A DNA stretch of 52,868 bases from Cloacibacillus sp. (GTDB lineage: Bacteria; Synergistota; Synergistia; Synergistales; Synergistaceae). The DNA lies in contig NZ_JAJBUX010000071.1 in assembly GCF_020860125.1 (NCBI RefSeq), forward strand, positions 1 to 52,868. Direction: 5' to 3'. Under the pieces are notes generated by a model. That model had not been told where the DNA came from. It saw only the letters and a program-made list of their open reading frames with translations, and ran no database searches. Below are positions 48,601 to 52,868 of the stretch, piece by piece (within the stretch, counting starts at the first letter, position 1; every line of letters begins with the position of its first letter). The translations under genes were made by a program, and so were the position numbers.

Positions 48601-51600
48601 ATGGAACTTCTTCACGCGGGGCTCGATATAGGTTCGACTACGGCAAAGGCAGTCGTCCTCGATGAATATGACAAGATTATATTTTACCGGTACAGCCGGC
48701 ATTTTGCCGATATCCGCACAGCTGTGGAGCGGCTTGTCGGTGACATAAAGGATAGTTTTTCCGGCGCGAAGCTCACGCTCGCGATGGCGGGCTCCGGCGC
48801 TCTGGAGATCGCGCGGGGCATGGACGTGCCCTTCACACAGGAACAGATCGCCTGCACGGCAAGCATCACGCGCTTTTTGTCGGGCGTCGACGTATGTATA
48901 GAGCTGGGAGGCGAGGACTCGAAGATAACCTTTTTCGACGAGTCGGGAGCCGAACAGCGCATGAACGAGACCTGCGCCGGCGGCACGGGGGCCTTTCTCG
49001 ACCAGATGGCCTCCCTCTTCGGCACGGACGCCGCGGGGCTCAATGAGCTCGCCAAGGGGCATAAGACGATCTACCCCGTCGCCTCGCGCTGCGGCGTCTT
49101 CGCCAAGACGGACGTGCAGGCGCTGCTGAACGACGGCGCCTCGCGCGAGGACGTTGCGGCCTCGATCTTCCAGGCTATCGTCAATCAGACGATCAGCGGC
49201 CTCGCCTGCGGCAGGAAGATCGCGGGACGTGTCGCCTTCCTCGGCGGGCCGTTTTATTTCCTCTCGGAGCTGCGTAAGCGCTTCACGGAGACGCTGCGCC
49301 TGCCGCCCGAACAGTCTATCTTCCCGCAGAATCCGCACCTCTTCGTCGCGATGGGCGCGGCGATCAGCGCGAAGATGCAGGGCGCGGTGGATGCCGACAT
49401 CCTGCAGCGGCGCGCGGAGAATTTCTTCGTCTCCCACCGCGAAGAGCGCGGCTCGAAACTGCGCCCGCTCTTCCGTGACAGGGGCGAGCTCGCGGCCTTC
49501 CGCGAAAGGCATTCCGCCTGCCGCGCCAGGCGCGTCGATATGCGGGATTATCAAGGCGAGGCGTACCTCGGAATAGACGTGGGCTCCACGACGACAAAGA
49601 TGGTGCTCATCGGCGGCGGCGGCGAGCTGCTGTTTTCAAGATACCGCCTGACGGGCGTCGGCGACCCACTCGAAACGGTGCGCGAGACGCTCTCGGAGCT
49701 CTATTCGCTGATGCCGGAGGGCATAACGATCAGAGGCAGCGGCGTCACGGGATACGGCGAAAAGCTGATAAAGGCCGCCTTCGGCGTGGACGTCGGCGAG
49801 GTGGAGACGGTGGCGCACGCGAAGGCCGCCGACTTCGTCCTTCCGGGAACGGATTTTGTGATCGATATCGGCGGGCAGGATATGAAGTGCCTGCGCATCA
49901 AGGACGGCGTGATCAGCGGCGTGTTTCTCAACGAGGCCTGTTCCTCGGGCTGCGGCTCTTTCCTCCAGAGTTTCGCGAAGTCGCTTAATATGGAGATGGA
50001 CGAGTTCGCCCGCGCCGCCGAGGAGTCGGACTCTCCCGTGGATCTCGGTTCGCGCTGCACGGTTTTTATGAATTCGCGCGTGCGCCAGGCGCAGAAGGAG
50101 GGGGCCCCGGTGCGCGACATCTCCGCCGGTCTCGTCTATTCTGTCGTTAAGAACGCGCTCTATAAGGTGCTGAAGATCAAGGACCCCGCGGAGCTGGGCA
50201 GCCGCATCGTCGTACAGGGCGGGACCTTCAGGAACGACGCGCTGCTGCGGGCCTTCGAGCTGGTGACGGGGCGCGAGGTGGTACGCCCCGATATTTCGGA
50301 GCTGATGGGAGCCTTCGGCGCGGCGCTGATCGCGAAGGAGCGCCGCGGGGCGAAGAGTTCGCTGCTCGGCGCGGCGGCGCTCGATGAATTCAAGACGACG
50401 GTGACGACGCGGAACTGCGGCGGCTGCGGCAACCGCTGCCTGCTGACGCTTACGCGCTTCCCCGACGGACACAGCTATATATCCGGCAACCGCTGCGAAC
50501 GCGGCGGCGCCGAGGAGGACAGGGGGCCGCTGCCGCCGAACCTCTTTGAAAAGAAGTACCGGCGGCTTTTCGATTACTATAGGCCACTGGCCGCCGCCGA
50601 AGCGCCGCGCGGTACGCTGGGCATTCCGCGCGTGCTCAATATTTATGAAAATTATCCCTTCTGGTTCACCCTCTTTACGGAGCTTGGCTTCCGCGTGGAG
50701 TTATCTTCAAAGTCGCCGGACGAAAATCTCGGCATCGAGACGATCCCCTCGCAGACGGTCTGCTATCCCGCAAAGCTGGTGCACCGCCATATCACTGAGC
50801 TGCTGGAGCGTGGCGTGAAGAATATCTTCTATCCCATGATCCTCCACGAGAGACGGGAGTTCGCCGGGGCGCAGAACGATTACAACTGCCCCGTCATCAC
50901 CGGTTATCCCGATGTGGCGCGGCTCAATATCGACCGCCTGCGCGGCGAAGGGGTGAATTTCATCCAGCCTGCGCTCGCCATTGAGGACGAGGCGGCGCTG
51001 GTAAAGACGCTCTCGGGCGCGCTCGCCGCCTTCGGAGTCACGAAGGACGAGCTGCGACGCGCCGCCAAACTCGCAGAAGAGGCGCGCGCCACTTACAGGG
51101 CGGACGTGGAAAAACTCGGGCAAGAGGCGCTCACCTATCTGAACGAGCACGGCGGCATCGGCATCGTCCTCGCGGGACACCCCTATCACCTGTCGCCGGA
51201 GGTCAATCACGGCATCCCGGAGCTTATCGGCAGCTACGGCGTGACGCTCTTCACGGAGGATTCGATCTGCGGCCTCGCAGACGGCCTTGAGGAGGCGGGA
51301 GAGGTCGAGGCAGTGGATCAGTGGGTATATCATTCGCGCCTCTACCGCGCCGCGATGGTGACGGCGAAACACCCCGGATTCAGGAATGTAGAGCTCGTGC
51401 AGTTCAACTCCTTTGGCTGCGGGCTGGACGCCATCAGCGCGGAGCAGACGGCGGATATCCTCACGCGCCACGGCAAGCTCCATACGCTGATAAAGATCGA
51501 CGAGGGGAAGAATAACGGCGCCGTCAAGATCAGGATACGTTCGCTGCTCGCGGCGATGAAGACGGAGAGGAACGGCGCGGGAGCTTATACGGAGCCGCCG

Positions 51601-52815
51601 CTTAAAAAGGGACGTCCCGCCGTCAGCCCCGAGGGACGGACGCTGCTCTGCCCGCCCCTCTCGCCCTTCCATTTCCAGTTCCTGGAGACCGCCTTCGAGG
51701 GCAGCGGCACGAATTTCAAGGTGCTGCCGGAGGGGACGCGCGAGACGGTGGAGCTGGGGCTGCGCTATGTCAATAACGACGTCTGTTATCCGGCGATGAT
51801 GGTCGTAGGCCAGTTTATCGAGGCGCTTAAGAGCGGCCTCTACGACCCGGGACGCACGGACTGCCTCTACGCCCAGACGGGCGGGGCCTGCCGCGCGAGC
51901 AATTATATACATCTCCTGCGCGGCGCTCTCGACGCCGCAGGGTTCCCGCAGGTGCGCGTGATGGCGCTCAACCTCCAGAAGGAGGGCGAGGCGGAGAGGT
52001 TCGAACTGCCAACGCGCGTCGGCTGGCGCGCGCTGCTCGGCCTCTTTTACGGCGACCTGCTGATGCGCCTGCTGCTGCGCACGCGCCCCTACGAGCGCGA
52101 GAGGGGCGCGGCGATGAGGCTTCACGACCTGTGGGCGGAGCGCATAAAGGACAATATCCGCGCGGGAAGCTGGTTCCGCTTCCGCCGGGACGTCACGGAA
52201 ATGACGCGGGACTTTGCCTCCGTGCCGATCGATAATATCAAACGCCCGCGCGTCGGCATCACGGGAGAGATACTCGTCAAGTATCACGCTAACGCCAACG
52301 AACGCCTCATCGAACTTATCGAGGAGGAGGGCGGCGAGGCGGTGGTGCCGGATATGGGCAACTTCCTCTCCTATTGTCTTTTCGATCCGGTATACGCCAA
52401 CAGGCACCTCGCGGGAGGCTTCTGGCCCCGCGCCGCCGGCGAGGCCGGCATGTGGGTGCTCAAGAGGGTAAAGGCCCCGATTGCGAGAGCTTTGAAGGGA
52501 ACGCGCTTCGGCGAGCTGCACAACATCGAGGAGCTCACGAAGCTCAGCGGCGGCGTAGTATCCCAGGCGAACCAGGCCGGAGAGGGCTGGCTGCTCACGG
52601 CGGAGATGATGGCGCTCATCGAGGGCGGCGTGGGGAATGTGCTCTGCGTCCAGCCCTTCGCCTGCCTGCCGAACCATATCACGGGCAAGGGGGTCATCAA
52701 GGAGCTCAAACGCCGCTTCAAAGGCGCGAATATCCTGCCGCTTGACTACGACGCGAGCGTGAGCACGACGAACCAGCTGAACAGGATTAAACTTTTGATG
52801 GCTACCGCCCGGTAA
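48601..52815 (+). CDS. Giant 2-hydroxyacyl-CoA dehydratase activase-related protein
   Basis: 1404 residues from ATG 48601 (AGGGGGGAGCAGCG upstream; in-frame starts to 48520 lack an SD). Two BcrAD/BadFG ATPase modules: one at about 4-255 (GLDIGSTTAKAVVL, ETCAGGTGAF with C125, SRC with C164) and one at about 320-575 (GIDVGSTTTKMVLI, EACSSGCGSFLQ with C447/C451, GSRC with C486). Each would hold a [4Fe-4S] at a dimer or pseudo-dimer interface. A Cys-rich zinc-ribbon-like NCGGCGNRC (606, 609, 613) follows, then a DUF2229/HgdB-like region (about 650-1400) with conserved Cys in CYPAKL, NDVCYPAM, GGACRASNY and CLPNHITGKG. The family uses ATP to drive very low-potential electron transfer; the target is unknown. 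Confidence 0.9.
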   Translation: MELLHAGLDIGSTTAKAVVLDEYDKIIFYRYSRHFADIRTAVERLVGDIKDSFSGAKLTLAMAGSGALEIARGMDVPFTQEQIACTASITRFLSGVDVCIELGGEDSKITFFDESGAEQRMNETCAGGTGAFLDQMASLFGTDAAGLNELAKGHKTIYPVASRCGVFAKTDVQALLNDGASREDVAASIFQAIVNQTISGLACGRKIAGRVAFLGGPFYFLSELRKRFTETLRLPPEQSIFPQNPHLFVAMGAAISAKMQGAVDADILQRRAENFFVSHREERGSKLRPLFRDRGELAAFRERHSACRARRVDMRDYQGEAYLGIDVGSTTTKMVLIGGGGELLFSRYRLTGVGDPLETVRETLSELYSLMPEGITIRGSGVTGYGEKLIKAAFGVDVGEVETVAHAKAADFVLPGTDFVIDIGGQDMKCLRIKDGVISGVFLNEACSSGCGSFLQSFAKSLNMEMDEFARAAEESDSPVDLGSRCTVFMNSRVRQAQKEGAPVRDISAGLVYSVVKNALYKVLKIKDPAELGSRIVVQGGTFRNDALLRAFELVTGREVVRPDISELMGAFGAALIAKERRGAKSSLLGAAALDEFKTTVTTRNCGGCGNRCLLTLTRFPDGHSYISGNRCERGGAEEDRGPLPPNLFEKKYRRLFDYYRPLAAAEAPRGTLGIPRVLNIYENYPFWFTLFTELGFRVELSSKSPDENLGIETIPSQTVCYPAKLVHRHITELLERGVKNIFYPMILHERREFAGAQNDYNCPVITGYPDVARLNIDRLRGEGVNFIQPALAIEDEAALVKTLSGALAAFGVTKDELRRAAKLAEEARATYRADVEKLGQEALTYLNEHGGIGIVLAGHPYHLSPEVNHGIPELIGSYGVTLFTEDSICGLADGLEEAGEVEAVDQWVYHSRLYRAAMVTAKHPGFRNVELVQFNSFGCGLDAISAEQTADILTRHGKLHTLIKIDEGKNNGAVKIRIRSLLAAMKTERNGAGAYTEPPLKKGRPAVSPEGRTLLCPPLSPFHFQFLETAFEGSGTNFKVLPEGTRETVELGLRYVNNDVCYPAMMVVGQFIEALKSGLYDPGRTDCLYAQTGGACRASNYIHLLRGALDAAGFPQVRVMALNLQKEGEAERFELPTRVGWRALLGLFYGDLLMRLLLRTRPYERERGAAMRLHDLWAERIKDNIRAGSWFRFRRDVTEMTRDFASVPIDNIKRPRVGITGEILVKYHANANERLIELIEEEGGEAVVPDMGNFLSYCLFDPVYANRHLAGGFWPRAAGEAGMWVLKRVKAPIARALKGTRFGELHNIEELTKLSGGVVSQANQAGEGWLLTAEMMALIEGGVGNVLCVQPFACLPNHITGKGVIKELKRRFKGANILPLDYDASVSTTNQLNRIKLLMATAR

Positions 52816-52826
52816 ATCGGCGTTTA
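52813..52826. repeat. Second plus-orientation copy of the 14-bp TAAATCGGCGTTTA repeat
   Basis: TAAATCGGCGTTTA begins on the stop codon of the activase gene. The same 14-mer lies at 47322-47335, just after the luxR-like stop; its inverse is at 47518. AAAATCGGCGCG follows, so a longer repeat may run past the window edge. Confidence 0.6.
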
Positions 52827-52868
52827 TCAAAATCGGCGCGAATAAGCACCGTATGCGTCATAAGCCGG

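Noticed and set aside
1..52868. tRNA, rRNA, IS transposase or prophage genes
   Set aside because: No cloverleaf, rRNA segment, transposase, integrase or phage structural gene was recognised anywhere in the window.

Overview
The window reads as chromosome from an anaerobic, Gram-negative, amino-acid-fermenting bacterium of the phylum Synergistota, most like Cloacibacillus. The reasons are: a protein ending in a Synerg-CTERM-type sorting tail at the left edge, high GC with strong Shine-Dalgarno sites and sigma-A promoters, an outer-membrane TonB receptor, a four-subunit 2-oxoacid:ferredoxin oxidoreductase, selenium-linked genes, and a giant 2-hydroxyacyl-CoA dehydratase activase-type protein. 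The genus is an inference; there is no rRNA or tRNA gene in the window to test it.

Layout. 0-9.5 kb: surface-protein tail, DEAD-box helicase with a long leader, HxlR/nitroreductase/flavoprotein redox group, small heat-shock protein under a CIRCE element, alkyltransferase-like protein, hybrid histidine kinase followed by alanine racemase. 9.7-13 kb: an isoleucine attenuator (leader peptide with six consecutive Ile codons, antiterminator, terminator) in front of a gamma-delta-alpha-beta 2-oxoacid:ferredoxin oxidoreductase operon. 13-16.4 kb: acetyltransferase, an unknown protein, a YgeY-type hydrolase, and a small [2Fe-2S]-type selenoprotein whose UGA and SECIS hairpin are visible. 16.4-18.6 kb: BtuB-like receptor under a cobalamin riboswitch. 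18.8-26.8 kb: small DUF proteins, LysR regulator divergent from a YfcC carrier plus M20 amidohydrolase, cytidine deaminase, two metallophosphoesterases.

26.8-33.4 kb is the most unusual part: a six-gene, tightly overlapping minus-strand operon that encodes a nitrogenase-like reductase (NifH-, NifD- and NifK-like subunits), then a substrate-binding protein, a FecCD permease and an ATPase fused to a TM1266-like sensor domain. The enzyme keeps the ATP-driven electron donor and four interface cysteines, but not the FeMo-cofactor ligands, and no nifE/N/B is present. I read it as a nitrogenase-like reductase of unknown substrate coupled to its own importer. A terminator directly before the first gene suggests control of the operon by attenuation or a riboswitch.

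33.7-44.4 kb: Wzz-like chain-length protein, XRE regulator with paired operators, MsrAB, DUF2000/AraC pair, second nitroreductase, UPF0173 hydrolase, a Phd/ParE-type toxin-antitoxin pair, a CsaA-like tRNA-binding protein, and hisS-aspS. 44.5-48 kb: a MalT-like LuxR ATPase flanked on both sides by noncoding DNA dense in hairpins and short dispersed repeats; one 14-bp repeat recurs at the very end of the window. 48.6-52.8 kb: the 1404-residue activase-type protein.
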